A DNA stretch of 64,000 bases, taken from assembly GCF_002980525.1 (NCBI RefSeq), contig NZ_PVBQ01000007.1, positions 124,001-188,000 of the forward strand, given 5' to 3'. This stretch comes from Sphingobacterium haloxyli. Its GTDB lineage: Bacteria > Bacteroidota > Bacteroidia > Sphingobacteriales > Sphingobacteriaceae. The translations under genes were made by a program, and so were the position numbers. The notes beneath the pieces were generated by a model. The model made no database searches. It was not told the DNA's origin and worked only from the letters and a program-made list of their open reading frames with translations. Positions 42,705-52,538 of the stretch are shown piece by piece (position 1 is the stretch's first letter; every line of letters begins with the position of its first letter).

Positions 42705-44030
42705 ATGGAGCGAGTGCGGGATTTTTTCGTTTGGAAAATACTGTTACTGCTATCGGCTGCGGTAGGAATAGCCTATTTATGCTTTCTGAAATCTTATTTA
42801 CTTGCAGTGGTAAGTTTTATTGGGCTTTTCCTGCTCGCTTCTCGATGGTTGGGCAAACAGCGGAAATTAGTCGGTGAGGTACTTGATTTTTCCGAATCGG
42901 TACGCTACCGGGATTTTACCCGACGGTTCGTAGTCAAGCATCCGAAAACGGCTGAGGGAAGATTGTTTGCCGCATTTAACGACATTAATGACGTGTATAA
43001 GCGTATCAGTATGGACAAGGAAATTCAGCATCAGTATCTTAATAAGGTTCTCAATATGCTGGATTCCGCTATTATCTTTTACCAGGAAGATACCGGAAAA
43101 GTGATGTGGATCAATGAGGCGTTCAAACAGCTCTTTCGAACGCCTCACGTCGGAAATATCCGTGGTTTGACAAAACGCCACCCTGAGTTGTATGAGAAGA
43201 CAATTCACTTGAAACTTGGAAAGCAACAGGTGGAATCGATAAGCTTCGCAATGGGAAAGGTTAAACTACTCATGCACGGTTCCACGTTTTCAACGCAAGA
43301 CGGGACATTTCGCATCGTCGTCTACCAAAATATTAGTGAAGCGATAGACGAGACGGAAACCCGGGCTTGGCATAAACTACTTCGGGTATTGACGCATGAA
43401 ATTATGAATTCCATCGCTCCGATCAGCTCGTTGGCAGAAACGTTGCACGCTCGTTTAGAGCAGGGATATGGGGAAGAAGATATAGACGATATTAAACTTG
43501 GCATCTATACGATAAAGCGACGCAGTGAGGGTCTTTTGCAATTCGCTAAGAGCTATCGGTTAATTAATAAGGTAGATCAGCCTAATTTTGTAGATATACA
43601 ATTAAAGACGCTCTTCGAGAATACCTATCAGTTGCTGGAACCTACGCTACTACAAAAAAACATTGACTTGGACATCATTTTGAAGGATACGCGTTTGGTT
43701 CTCCAGGCGGATATTAACTTAGTGGAGCAAGCTTTGATTAACCTGTTACTCAACGCGATGGAAGCGGTTAAAGATTGTGCTGCACCTTATATCAGTATAG
43801 CGGGGCTGAAAAGAGACGACCACGTGTTTATCAAAATCCAAGATAATGGACGAGGGATGTCTCCCGATATTCAGGAGCAGATATTTACGCCGTTTTTTAC
43901 GACCAAGAAATCGGGCAGTGGAGTAGGGTTGACGCTCAGTAAGCAGATTATGCTCCTGCACAAAGGAAACCTTTTTGTGGAAAGTGAAGAAGGGAAAGGG
44001 AGCACATTTTCGTTGCAGTTTATGTCTTAA
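42705..44030 (+). CDS. Sensor histidine kinase (NtrB/ZraS-like group)
   Basis: 441 residues. Two N-terminal membrane segments (about 10-45) with almost no periplasmic loop, so a membrane or cytoplasmic signal is likely. A PAS-like region (about 110-215) precedes the HisKA site His231 in LTHEIMNSIAPI. The ATPase part shows the N-box (INLLLNAMEA), G1 (QDNGRGM), F-box (TPFFTTK) and G2 (GSGVGLTL). It would phosphorylate the adjacent response regulator. The missing large sensor domain resembles other Bacteroidota kinases next to sigma-54 regulators. Confidence 0.92.
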   Translation: MERVRDFFVWKILLLLSAAVGIAYLCFLKSYLLAVVSFIGLFLLASRWLGKQRKLVGEVLDFSESVRYRDFTRRFVVKHPKTAEGRLFAAFNDINDVYKRISMDKEIQHQYLNKVLNMLDSAIIFYQEDTGKVMWINEAFKQLFRTPHVGNIRGLTKRHPELYEKTIHLKLGKQQVESISFAMGKVKLLMHGSTFSTQDGTFRIVVYQNISEAIDETETRAWHKLLRVLTHEIMNSIAPISSLAETLHARLEQGYGEEDIDDIKLGIYTIKRRSEGLLQFAKSYRLINKVDQPNFVDIQLKTLFENTYQLLEPTLLQKNIDLDIILKDTRLVLQADINLVEQALINLLLNAMEAVKDCAAPYISIAGLKRDDHVFIKIQDNGRGMSPDIQEQIFTPFFTTKKSGSGVGLTLSKQIMLLHKGNLFVESEEGKGSTFSLQFMS

Positions 44031-44057
44031 CTTCATACTAAATATTACCTTTGTAGC

Positions 44058-44543
44058 ATGCGCTACTACTGGGATCTGATAAAACATTTTTTTGTATCCA
44101 ACAGCCGACATGGTACGCATTCTCCTTTCGTATACGGTTTGGCTTCGAGCGCCATTTATCAGGTTTCACGTGCACAGCCGAATACGCTGAAAGTCCCGTT
44201 GGATTTTAATCCCAAATATCGAAGCTTACTTTTAGATATATTGGTTTATATGAAAGTACCGGAACTGGGGTATCTGGGGCAGTCCAGTCAGACTGAGGCG
44301 CTGTTTGTGGATTTAAGGGATGCTGCTGCTGATGAGATAGCAGACGCGGTTCGTGCAGGAAAGGTGATCGTCGTACACGAGCCTTTTCGAACCCGTAAAA
44401 CAAAAAGGATATGGCATCGACTAGTGCAAAGTAAGGACGTCGTCGTATCTATCAACCTATTCCACTTTGGTCTGTTAATGTATCGTAAAGAACAGCGAAA
44501 AGAAAATTTTCGGTTACGCTATCCGTTTTGGCGGGAGCGATAA
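44058..44543 (+). CDS. Shortened SAM-methyltransferase-like protein
   Basis: 161 residues. The start (KHFFVSNSRHGTHSPFVYGL) and the end (HRLVQSKDVVVSINLFHFGLLMYRKEQ plus FRLRYPF) match a Bacteroidota methyltransferase family of about 240 residues. The glycine-rich SAM-binding segment in between is absent, and only a short stretch around DLRDAAADEIADAV remains. This is a pattern match from memory. It may be a degenerate gene or a shrunken relative with another role. It lies 27 bases after the kinase gene and probably shares its transcript. Confidence 0.6.
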   Translation: MRYYWDLIKHFFVSNSRHGTHSPFVYGLASSAIYQVSRAQPNTLKVPLDFNPKYRSLLLDILVYMKVPELGYLGQSSQTEALFVDLRDAAADEIADAVRAGKVIVVHEPFRTRKTKRIWHRLVQSKDVVVSINLFHFGLLMYRKEQRKENFRLRYPFWRER

Positions 44544-44562
44544 ACAACATGTAAATATCGGA

Positions 44563-45792
44563 TTATTCGGTGATAGATAGCAGTCTATCTCTTAAGAGTA
44601 AACAAGCGCCTATTGCGGCAAACTTCTCTCCATGGGTAGAAAGGACAATTTTGGTGTCCTTGTTAACTACTGATAAAGAATATTTATTTATTGAGTTTTT
44701 GAGTGGGAGGCTTAGATATTCCTCTGATTTAGCAAGGATACCTCCTATAATAATCAATTCGGGGTTGAATATATTAATGAGTGCAGCCATGCCGCGGCCT
44801 AATTTTTCGCCTATTTCGTTAATAGCCTCGATAGCGAGCGTATCGTCTTTTTTTGCGGCCTGCATGATATCGTTAAGCCGGACATCTTCAATAGAACTGA
44901 ATTTTTTTGTCAGAATACTGGTGGCTCCGTTTTGGATTGCTTCTATAATCTTCTTGCGTAAAGCGTGTCCAGAAGCCTCTGTCTCCAAACAACCTTTTTT
45001 TCCGCACCGACAGATAATGTCGTTGTCAAAAATGGGAATGTGACCAAACTCGCCTGAAAAGCCGGATTTTCCATAATAAAGTTGTTTGTTGATCATAATC
45101 CCCAAACCTATCCCATTATCGACGTTGATGAACAAGGCGTCTTTTTCGTTACTCAAACCCCCGTTTGTAAATTCACCGTACGACAGCGCTTTGGTGTCAT
45201 TTTCAAGGAAAGTATGTATTCCGAGTTGCTGCTCGAAAAAGTTAGACAACGGATCCTCGTAAAAATTAAAATAACTATAGGAATAGCCGGTCCGGTAATT
45301 TATCCTTCCAGACAAATTAACGCCAATACCTAATATCTTCTCTTGCTTAATAGCAATCTTTGTGATAAAATCTTTTATCTCCTTACATAAATGTTGAAGA
45401 GACCGTTCGTTGTTCTCCAGTAAAAATGGGATTTCATCTTTATGGGCGACCAACTCCTTTTTCATGTTGATCATGGCAATAGAGATATAATCATCGCTTA
45501 CCTGAACACCGATAAAAAAAGCGGAATTCGCCTCTAGCCCGTAATGGTTGGGCTTCCTTCCTACATTGGAAGTTAGTTTGCCATAATCTTTGACCAGTTT
45601 TTCTTCTATCAATTCGTTAATCGATTCATTGATTTTCGGAATACTGACGTTAAACGCCTTGCTTAATTCAGCAATCGTGCCCAATTCATGTGTCGCAAAA
45701 TAAGCCAATATCTTCTTCTTTAATTGAACGTTCTTGTACGCCACACCGCTGATATTGGCATTATGTAAATCTTTCAGAAAACTTGAGCTCAT
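44563..45792 (-). CDS. ROK family transcriptional regulator
   Basis: 409 residues. An N-terminal winged HTH (about 20-80) precedes a ROK sugar-binding domain. The ROK marks are GEFGHIPI and the cysteine cluster CRCGKKGCLE that binds zinc. It is divergent from the MFS gene at 45966. Members of this family (NagC, Mlc) sense phosphorylated or free sugars, often N-acetylglucosamine derivatives. Palindromic ATTATTAAA sites lie in the intergenic region and before the glycan operon, and are candidate binding sites. Convergent with the gene ending at 44543. Confidence 0.9.
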   Translation of the reverse strand: MSSSFLKDLHNANISGVAYKNVQLKKKILAYFATHELGTIAELSKAFNVSIPKINESINELIEEKLVKDYGKLTSNVGRKPNHYGLEANSAFFIGVQVSDDYISIAMINMKKELVAHKDEIPFLLENNERSLQHLCKEIKDFITKIAIKQEKILGIGVNLSGRINYRTGYSYSYFNFYEDPLSNFFEQQLGIHTFLENDTKALSYGEFTNGGLSNEKDALFINVDNGIGLGIMINKQLYYGKSGFSGEFGHIPIFDNDIICRCGKKGCLETEASGHALRKKIIEAIQNGATSILTKKFSSIEDVRLNDIMQAAKKDDTLAIEAINEIGEKLGRGMAALINIFNPELIIIGGILAKSEEYLSLPLKNSINKYSLSVVNKDTKIVLSTHGEKFAAIGACLLLRDRLLSITE

Positions 45793-45823
45793 CTTGTTAA
45801 TAAAACTTTATCCAATTAACAAG
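45793..45823. promoter_or_regulatory. Palindrome at the ROK gene start
   Basis: CTTGTTAAT and ATTAACAAG, perfect 9-bp arms with a 13-base spacer, immediately upstream of the ROK start codon. A possible autoregulatory operator. Confidence 0.45.
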
Positions 45824-45888
45824 CGAAGTTAGAAAAAAACTATTTAATAACGCGGCATTAGTCTATAGTCATTTTTCTAAACCTCGTA

Positions 45889-45910
45889 ATTATTAAAAAA
45901 ATTTAATAAT
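45889..45910. promoter_or_regulatory. Candidate ROK operator
   Basis: Perfect 9-bp arms ATTATTAAA and TTTAATAAT separated by AAAA. The right arm ends at the first base of the -7 element of the MFS promoter. Related half-sites lie at 45843-45850, 45932-45940 and 47349-47357. The region is very A/T-rich, so chance matches are possible. Confidence 0.5.
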
Positions 45911-45917
45911 AAATTTG
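45910..45917 (+). promoter_or_regulatory. -7 element of the MFS transporter promoter
   Basis: TAAATTTG matches TAnnTTTG and lies 48 bases upstream of the ATG at 45966. It touches the palindrome 45889-45910, so a bound ROK repressor would occupy the promoter. No ideally spaced TTG. Confidence 0.5.
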
Positions 45918-45965
45918 AATTGTCTAATTTTTTTAATAATATTGGGTGTTTGGAATTTTCTAAAC

Positions 45966-47294
45966 ATGAACCTTAACAAATTATATATCCTTCAATATAC
46001 CGTGAGTAATACTAATACAAAAACTATACATCCTATATACTGGATTCCTACTACCTGGTTTGCTATGGGCCTACCGTTTGTCGCTTTATCGGGGGCGAGC
46101 TCCATTATGTACAAGAACCTTGGCATATCTGACACGCAGATTGCCTTCTGGACGTCTATTATTATGCTTCCGTGGACGTTAAAACCATTGTGGGGGCCAT
46201 TTTTAGAGATGTATAAAACTAAGAAATTCTTTGTATTTATCACTCAAATTTTTACCGGCGTACTCTTCGGTTTGGTCGGCCTTACGCTCCAACTCGATCA
46301 TTTTTTTAGTTTTTCGATAGCTGTATTAACAATTATTGCTATTAGTGGCGCTACCCATGACACGGCTGCGGACGGGGTATATCTAAATGAATTGAATGCC
46401 AAGCTACAGGCAAAATATGTCGGCTGGCAAGGTGCCTTCTATAATATAGCCAAAGTCTTTTCTGGCGGAGCGTTGGTGTATTTGGCTGGGCAATTGGAAG
46501 AAGAATTAGGCATACGGAACGCTTGGATGATCGTCATGTTTGTCTATGGTATAATTATGTTGATACTTGGCGTGTATAATATGCGCGTACTGCCTTCCAA
46601 GCAGCGGGCGGCGAACACAAGTTCGTTAAAAGGGGGATTCGTTACATTAAGGGACGTCATCATTACCTTCTTCCAAAAGAAGAATATCGTGTATAGCTTA
46701 TGTTTTATTGTGTTATATCGCTTCGCCGAAGGACAGGCAATCAAGATTATCCCACTGTTTTTTAAAGCGTCCCGGGCCGAGGGGGGACTGGAGTTGAGCA
46801 CTTCTCAAATTGGGCTGTTATATGGGGTGTTTGGCTCCATAGCATTTGTGCTGGGATCTATTGTGGCAGGCCATTACGTGTCTAATAAGGGCCTCACCCG
46901 GAAGACATTGATGATTCTGTGCGCAGCCTTTAATTTGCCCTTTGCAGCTTACGCATTTTTAGCCATAGGTATGCCGACAAGCCTCCTGACGATCGGGGCG
47001 GCAGTGGTCACAGAATATTTTGGGTATGGCTTTGGTTTCGTGGGACTCATCCTATTTATGATGCAGCAGATTGCACCTGGCCCTTATAAAATGGCACACT
47101 ATGCCTTTGGAAGTGGCTTGATGAACTTAGGCTTTATGATCCCTTCGATGGTCAGCGGTCTATTGAGTGATTATTTGGGTTATAAAGAATTTTTCATCTG
47201 GGTGTTGATCGCAACTATTCCGGCTTTTGTGGTGACCTGGTTAGTGCCGCTGAGAAAGGTGGATGAAGATGAGACAGTGGAAGCAACGCAGTAA
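45966..47294 (+). CDS. AmpG-like MFS transporter
   Basis: 442 residues from the ATG at 45966; an earlier TTG-started frame is unlikely. About 12 membrane segments. The AmpG-like pattern is visible: NLGISDTQIAFWTSIIMLPWTLKPLWGP near residue 50, and the ATHDTAADGVYLNE stretch that corresponds to the ATQDIAIDAY motif of AmpG. AmpG imports anhydro-muropeptides and GlcNAc-containing sugars; a Bacteroidota group of AmpG-like permeases is linked to amino-sugar use. It lies between the ROK gene and the glycan operon, consistent with uptake of its product across the inner membrane. The gap to the next gene is 132 bases. Confidence 0.8.
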   Translation: MNLNKLYILQYTVSNTNTKTIHPIYWIPTTWFAMGLPFVALSGASSIMYKNLGISDTQIAFWTSIIMLPWTLKPLWGPFLEMYKTKKFFVFITQIFTGVLFGLVGLTLQLDHFFSFSIAVLTIIAISGATHDTAADGVYLNELNAKLQAKYVGWQGAFYNIAKVFSGGALVYLAGQLEEELGIRNAWMIVMFVYGIIMLILGVYNMRVLPSKQRAANTSSLKGGFVTLRDVIITFFQKKNIVYSLCFIVLYRFAEGQAIKIIPLFFKASRAEGGLELSTSQIGLLYGVFGSIAFVLGSIVAGHYVSNKGLTRKTLMILCAAFNLPFAAYAFLAIGMPTSLLTIGAAVVTEYFGYGFGFVGLILFMMQQIAPGPYKMAHYAFGSGLMNLGFMIPSMVSGLLSDYLGYKEFFIWVLIATIPAFVVTWLVPLRKVDEDETVEATQ

Positions 47295-47426
47295 AACCAA
47301 AACTGGATATTATTTGCATTTGTGAATAAATAAAATAAATGTTCCGTCATTATTAAAATAAATTAAAAATATATTGTTTATTTAAAATTTTATTTCTTAT
47401 TTCGTGTATTAGAAACCTAACATATT

Positions 47427-49289
47427 ATGATGAAGATACGTTACGCAGCGCTTTTATCAGTTTTCTTATGGCTATGGATCGTGCAGTTATCCGCGCAAAC
47501 AAAAACAGATGTTATTATTGTCGGTGGAGGGGCTAGTGGTACCATGGCTGCAATTCAAGCTGCTCGTTTGGGGGCTAACGTGACGATAATCGAAGAGACG
47601 ACTTGGCTAGGAGGCATGTTGACATCGGCGGGAGTATCTGCGATAGACGGTAACCATAAACTACCATCGGGCCTTTGGGGTGAATTCCGTCAACATTTGT
47701 ACGATTATTATGGCGGACCGAAAGCCGTGGAAACTGGTTGGGTGAGCAATACGCTATTCGAGCCTGCTATCGGTAATAACATTCTCCAAAAAATGGTTAG
47801 CGCAGAGAAAAGCATCCAAGTATTGTTTGAGACTTCGTGGAGCGACGTGCAAAAAACAAACAGTAACTGGTTCGTGGATATTAAATCTAAATCTGGCAAG
47901 AGATCCACTGTCCAAGGAAAAGTTCTTATCGATGCAACGGAATTAGGTGATGTCTTAGCTTTTTTGAACGTGCCTTACTATTTGGGGATGGACAGTAAAT
48001 CGCTGACTGGAGAGCCTTTTGCCTTGGATGAAGCAAATGATATCGTACAGGATTTAACCTATGTCATCACACTCAAAGATTTTGGCAAAGGAACAGACAA
48101 AACGATAAAGAAACCGAAAAACTACAACAAAGAAGAGTTTGCAGGTTGCTGCGATGTATCTGATCCGGCTACATTCAATAAAGACAATAACGATTGTTTC
48201 AAGATGTTGACCTACGGGCGGTTGCCTAACAACAAGTTCATGATCAACTGGCCCAAGAAAGGAAATGATATTTACCTGAACATTGTTGAAAAAACACCAG
48301 CGGAACGCATTAAACTATTGGAAGAAGCCAAACAGATGACCCTGCGGTTCGTTTATTACATCCAATCGGAACTAGGGTTTAAAAACTTAGGAATAGCCTA
48401 TGATGAGTATCCTACTAAGGATGGTTTCCCGATGATACCTTATCACCGTGAATCAAGACGATTGCAGGCTAAATCTCTATTTTCATTACAGCATGTGATG
48501 ACACCCTTTGATACGCCGGAAGCATATTATCGCACTGGTGTAGTTGTAGGTGATTATACTATCGATCATCATCATTATAAATATGGTAATGCGCCAGAAA
48601 TCGATTTCGTCAAAATTCGCGTTCCGTCTTATAATGTCCCTATGGGATCGCTGATACCAAGAGATTATGAGGGATTAATTGTAGCGGAAAAAAGTATCGG
48701 TGTGAGCAATATCGTGAACGGCGCTACGCGTCTACAGCCGGTTGTCCTGGGTATTGGACAGGCCGCCGGTGTAATTGCGGCAATCTCAGTCGAAAAAGGA
48801 ATAACGCCATCGCAGGTAGCGATCCGCGATGTTCAATCGATCTTGTTAGACCACGAAGCCTATATCATGCCCTATATCGATGTGCCTGCGTCAGATCCGC
48901 ATTTCAAGATATTACACAGGGTGGGAGCTACGGGCGTATTGAAAGGTGTGGGAATTCCGTTTAAATGGGCTAACCAAACTTGGTTTTATCCGGAACGCGA
49001 AATCAGCGAATACGAATTATTGTCAGGCCTGAGAAGCTATTTTCCGCTATTGAATGATAACTGGAATGCTTCGGGCGAACCCTTGACGGTGAAAAGCTAT
49101 CTGGGGATTGTTAAATCCATAGACAAAGAGATTTCCGTTACTGACGTGAAGGAGATGCTTTCCGGTGTCGGATATTCGAGAGAGGTGCATTCCGATACGA
49201 AACTCAGCCGTCGGTGGATATCGGTTTTGTTGGATGCTCATCTGCAATTGTTTGAAAGGGATATTGATTTTGAAGGAAACATCATTTAA
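47427..49289 (+). CDS. Secreted FAD-dependent oxidoreductase
   Basis: 620 residues. Signal peptide (about 1-24, ending LSAQ), then the dinucleotide-binding motif VGGGASGTMAAIQAARLG (about 33-50) of the PF12831-type FAD oxidoreductases. A Cys-rich segment GCCDVSDP lies in the middle. Members are often carried in SusCD loci, where their substrate is mostly unknown; an oxidation of a sugar or oligosaccharide in the periplasm is possible. Leads the operon before susC, after a control region with one ROK-type half-site. Confidence 0.8.
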   Translation: MMKIRYAALLSVFLWLWIVQLSAQTKTDVIIVGGGASGTMAAIQAARLGANVTIIEETTWLGGMLTSAGVSAIDGNHKLPSGLWGEFRQHLYDYYGGPKAVETGWVSNTLFEPAIGNNILQKMVSAEKSIQVLFETSWSDVQKTNSNWFVDIKSKSGKRSTVQGKVLIDATELGDVLAFLNVPYYLGMDSKSLTGEPFALDEANDIVQDLTYVITLKDFGKGTDKTIKKPKNYNKEEFAGCCDVSDPATFNKDNNDCFKMLTYGRLPNNKFMINWPKKGNDIYLNIVEKTPAERIKLLEEAKQMTLRFVYYIQSELGFKNLGIAYDEYPTKDGFPMIPYHRESRRLQAKSLFSLQHVMTPFDTPEAYYRTGVVVGDYTIDHHHYKYGNAPEIDFVKIRVPSYNVPMGSLIPRDYEGLIVAEKSIGVSNIVNGATRLQPVVLGIGQAAGVIAAISVEKGITPSQVAIRDVQSILLDHEAYIMPYIDVPASDPHFKILHRVGATGVLKGVGIPFKWANQTWFYPEREISEYELLSGLRSYFPLLNDNWNASGEPLTVKSYLGIVKSIDKEISVTDVKEMLSGVGYSREVHSDTKLSRRWISVLLDAHLQLFERDIDFEGNII

Positions 49290-49322
49290 TACTATATTAA
49301 TAATTTTTTTTAACCCCAAATT

Positions 49323-52300
49323 ATGAAACATTTAAACTTCATAAAACCCTATGTATTTAGGATAAGTTGTTTGCTTTTCATGCTTGTACAGGTGATAGCC
49401 GTCCAGGGGCAGTCGCCCGTAAGTGGAATTGTGCTAGACGATCAAAAGACCCCCCTCACGGGCGTCACGGTAAAGACGAGAGGAGGGGCGCAGGTTGTCT
49501 CGACCGATGAGAAAGGCGCATTCGAGCTAAGCGGGGAAAAGTATCCTGTTGTGCTGGAGCTTAGCTACATCGGGTACGAAACGACCTCGGTATCCGTATC
49601 ATCCGATCAACCTATTACGGTAACGATGACTTCCGGTGGATCAAAATTGGATGAGGTAGTGGTTGTAGCTTATGGCACGCAAAAAAGACGAAACATCGTA
49701 GGTTCTGTCGCGCAGATAGGAGGAGAAGAACTCAGCAAAGCACCTACGATGAACATAACGAACTCCTTGGCAGGACGAATACCTGGGTTAACCACATTAC
49801 AGCAGTCCGGCCGCCCCGGGGCGGATGACGCGACACTACGGATTAGAGGTGTTTCGACTTACGGCAATGCCGCACCCCTAATTATTATTGATGGCGTGGA
49901 ACGGGCGTCGTTCAGTTATTTGGATCCGACAGAAATAGAGAGCTTAAGTTTCTTGAAAGACGCTATATCGACGGCTCCTTATGGCGTGCGTGGTTCCAAC
50001 GGAATCATTATGATTACCACAAAAAAAGGACAGCAAGGCAAGCCCAAATTCTCTTATAATGCGGCGGTGAATATCGGACAGAATACACGTTTTCCTGAGT
50101 TCTTAAATGGTCCGGATTATATGGAATGGTATAACAAAGGAGTCGAGGTAGATAATGACTATCTTACACACACCGGGGCGAGTGCACAGCCGATATTGTA
50201 TGACCCGGCCCTGATCGAAGCGGTACGCAACGGTACCAATACGAATCCTTTATTTGGTGATACAGATTGGATCGGGATGTTGGTTGGCAGAAACAGCGTG
50301 TCCCAAAACCATAGTTTGACCATGAACGGCGGAACGGAGCGCTTAAGTTATTTCGGTGCCGTATCGCACATGCATCAAGATGGAGTTGTAGAAAACACCA
50401 ACTTTAAACGTTATAACGTGCGTTCCAATGTAGACGCTAAAATTAATGAATATATAACGGCTGGAATTAATATCGGACTCCGCCAGGAACTGACTAATAC
50501 ACCGGGTATTGCACCAGATAATACCGCTTATATGAATCCGTTTTACCAAGCGGTCCGTATGTTGCCCAATATGCCGATGTATGCCGAAAACGGATTGCCC
50601 GTTAGTTATAATTCCAATGCAGGATGGGTAAACCCTATAGCGGCTGTCCAAAACTCAGGATACCAAAAATGGACTAGGAACATACTAGAAGGGACAGCAA
50701 ATATCAATGTTAAGGTGCCTGGCGTACCTGGTCTGGAGGCACGCGTTATTACGTCCTTCGATTGGACAGGTCGGTCTACAAAGGGATGGTTGACGCCCTA
50801 TGAAACGATGGGCCGTGCACGCGAACAGGTAACGGGAGATTTTACTCATCTAACCACGTTGCCTGGCATCACTAAGAATTCCGTTAGGCAAAGTTACCAG
50901 AATACCCAGCGCAAAACGTTCCAACCAGCGATACAATATAACAGGGTGTTCGGAGAGGATCATGCTGTAGGACTTTTAGCTGTATACGATTATTCTCGGT
51001 TAGAAGGATTTATATTTTCGGCAGGGGCGAGTAACCTACCCATAGACATCATCCAGGATATTGATTTTGGAAGTGCGGAAGATGACGACCGTATCGCTCC
51101 TACCGGGGGTACAAACACACCGGAGTCCAAAGCAGGTTATGTTTTCCGTGGCACGTATGCGTACAAAGACCGCTATTTATTGGAAGTTGCTTCTCGCTGG
51201 GATGCCTCCGTCTGGTTTGCTCCACATAACCGCTGGGATATTTTCCCAAGCATCGGACTGGGGTGGATTGCCAGTGATGAACAGTTTTTTAAGGATAATA
51301 TCTCGTTTGTTGATTTCTTAAAGATCAAAGGGTCTTACGGTAAAACAGGTAACGATCAGGTCGGTAATGCGCGGTTCGCATATCTAGCTACGTTGTCGTT
51401 AAATGATCGTCCCGTCGTCGTGATGGATGGACAACCCGTCAAGGCACTTTATACCAATGCGATCGCAAATCCTGACGTCAGATGGGAAACGACGTACACC
51501 CGGAGTGTGGGATTTGAGTCCATATTCATGAACGGAAAACTTGGGTTGGATTTTGAATGGTATTACAAGCTCACAAAGGATATACTAGGACAGGTGGGTA
51601 ATTTATACCCGCCGTCTGTAGGAGGGTATTTCCCCGCTATAGCAAATATTGGAGAAGCGGATAACCGTGGTTTCGATGCGCAATTACGCTATAACGAACG
51701 TTTTGGCGATTTTCAATTACGGTTGACGGGAAATATCAATTGGGCGCGCAACCGTTACCTAAAGTTAAATGAAGGCGATAATATTCCGTCTTGGCAGAGT
51801 TTGATTGGAAAACCGATCGGTACGAAGATCGGTTTCGTAGTGGATGGCATGGTACAGAGCTGGGAGGAGGCGGCAGATACGCCGTCGCCGTCGGGCGGAG
51901 TTGTAGCTCCTGGTTTCTTTAAATATCGTGATTTAAACGGTGACGGCCGTATCACGAGAAATGATGATATGACTTATATAGGACGGCCAAATATGCCAGA
52001 ATTAATGTATGGATTGAACATCGATTTGGCATATAAAGGATTTGATCTTTCCGCCCTATTACAGGGAGCTGGATTATCTAGCGTTAATTTAGCTGGAACT
52101 TATGAAGGATCAAGTGGTACCAGTGGAGTTGACGACAATACGCCATTTACACGCACATTCTATGGTTACGGAAACTCACCCTACTTCTTAGTCGAAAATG
52201 CGTGGAGACCGGATAATCCAGATGCTGAATTTCCAAGGCTGACCGCCTATAAAGCACAATTGTCTGCTCACAACGCTCATAAAAACTCCGGGTGGGAGCG

Positions 52301-52523
52301 TAAAGGGGATTATTTAAGGTTGAAGTCTGTGCAGATAGGGTATACCTTGCCCCAAAGATGGATTGCGGACGCCAAATTACAGCAGGTACGTTTCTATGCA
52401 ACCGGATCAAACTTAATGACGTTTGATTACCTGAAATACCTAGATCCTGAAATGCCTAACGTAAATAATGGGTTCTATCCTCAGCAGCGAATTTATGCTT
52501 TTGGTGTGAATGTTACCTTTTAA
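49323..52523 (+). CDS. SusC-family TonB-dependent outer membrane transporter
   Basis: 1066 residues. Signal peptide about 1-29, carboxypeptidase-regulatory-like domain (about 30-108), the SusC mark DEVVVVAYGTQKR (113-125), plug domain (about 120-240), beta-barrel to the terminal phenylalanine. Imports large glycan fragments with its SusD partner using TonB energy. The next gene encodes SusD. It lies 33 bases after the FAD oxidoreductase gene. No anti-sigma/sigma pair is nearby, so the ROK regulator is the likely controller. Confidence 0.95.
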   Translation: MKHLNFIKPYVFRISCLLFMLVQVIAVQGQSPVSGIVLDDQKTPLTGVTVKTRGGAQVVSTDEKGAFELSGEKYPVVLELSYIGYETTSVSVSSDQPITVTMTSGGSKLDEVVVVAYGTQKRRNIVGSVAQIGGEELSKAPTMNITNSLAGRIPGLTTLQQSGRPGADDATLRIRGVSTYGNAAPLIIIDGVERASFSYLDPTEIESLSFLKDAISTAPYGVRGSNGIIMITTKKGQQGKPKFSYNAAVNIGQNTRFPEFLNGPDYMEWYNKGVEVDNDYLTHTGASAQPILYDPALIEAVRNGTNTNPLFGDTDWIGMLVGRNSVSQNHSLTMNGGTERLSYFGAVSHMHQDGVVENTNFKRYNVRSNVDAKINEYITAGINIGLRQELTNTPGIAPDNTAYMNPFYQAVRMLPNMPMYAENGLPVSYNSNAGWVNPIAAVQNSGYQKWTRNILEGTANINVKVPGVPGLEARVITSFDWTGRSTKGWLTPYETMGRAREQVTGDFTHLTTLPGITKNSVRQSYQNTQRKTFQPAIQYNRVFGEDHAVGLLAVYDYSRLEGFIFSAGASNLPIDIIQDIDFGSAEDDDRIAPTGGTNTPESKAGYVFRGTYAYKDRYLLEVASRWDASVWFAPHNRWDIFPSIGLGWIASDEQFFKDNISFVDFLKIKGSYGKTGNDQVGNARFAYLATLSLNDRPVVVMDGQPVKALYTNAIANPDVRWETTYTRSVGFESIFMNGKLGLDFEWYYKLTKDILGQVGNLYPPSVGGYFPAIANIGEADNRGFDAQLRYNERFGDFQLRLTGNINWARNRYLKLNEGDNIPSWQSLIGKPIGTKIGFVVDGMVQSWEEAADTPSPSGGVVAPGFFKYRDLNGDGRITRNDDMTYIGRPNMPELMYGLNIDLAYKGFDLSALLQGAGLSSVNLAGTYEGSSGTSGVDDNTPFTRTFYGYGNSPYFLVENAWRPDNPDAEFPRLTAYKAQLSAHNAHKNSGWERKGDYLRLKSVQIGYTLPQRWIADAKLQQVRFYATGSNLMTFDYLKYLDPEMPNVNNGFYPQQRIYAFGVNVTF

Positions 52524-52538
52524 GGACTATTTAAAACC

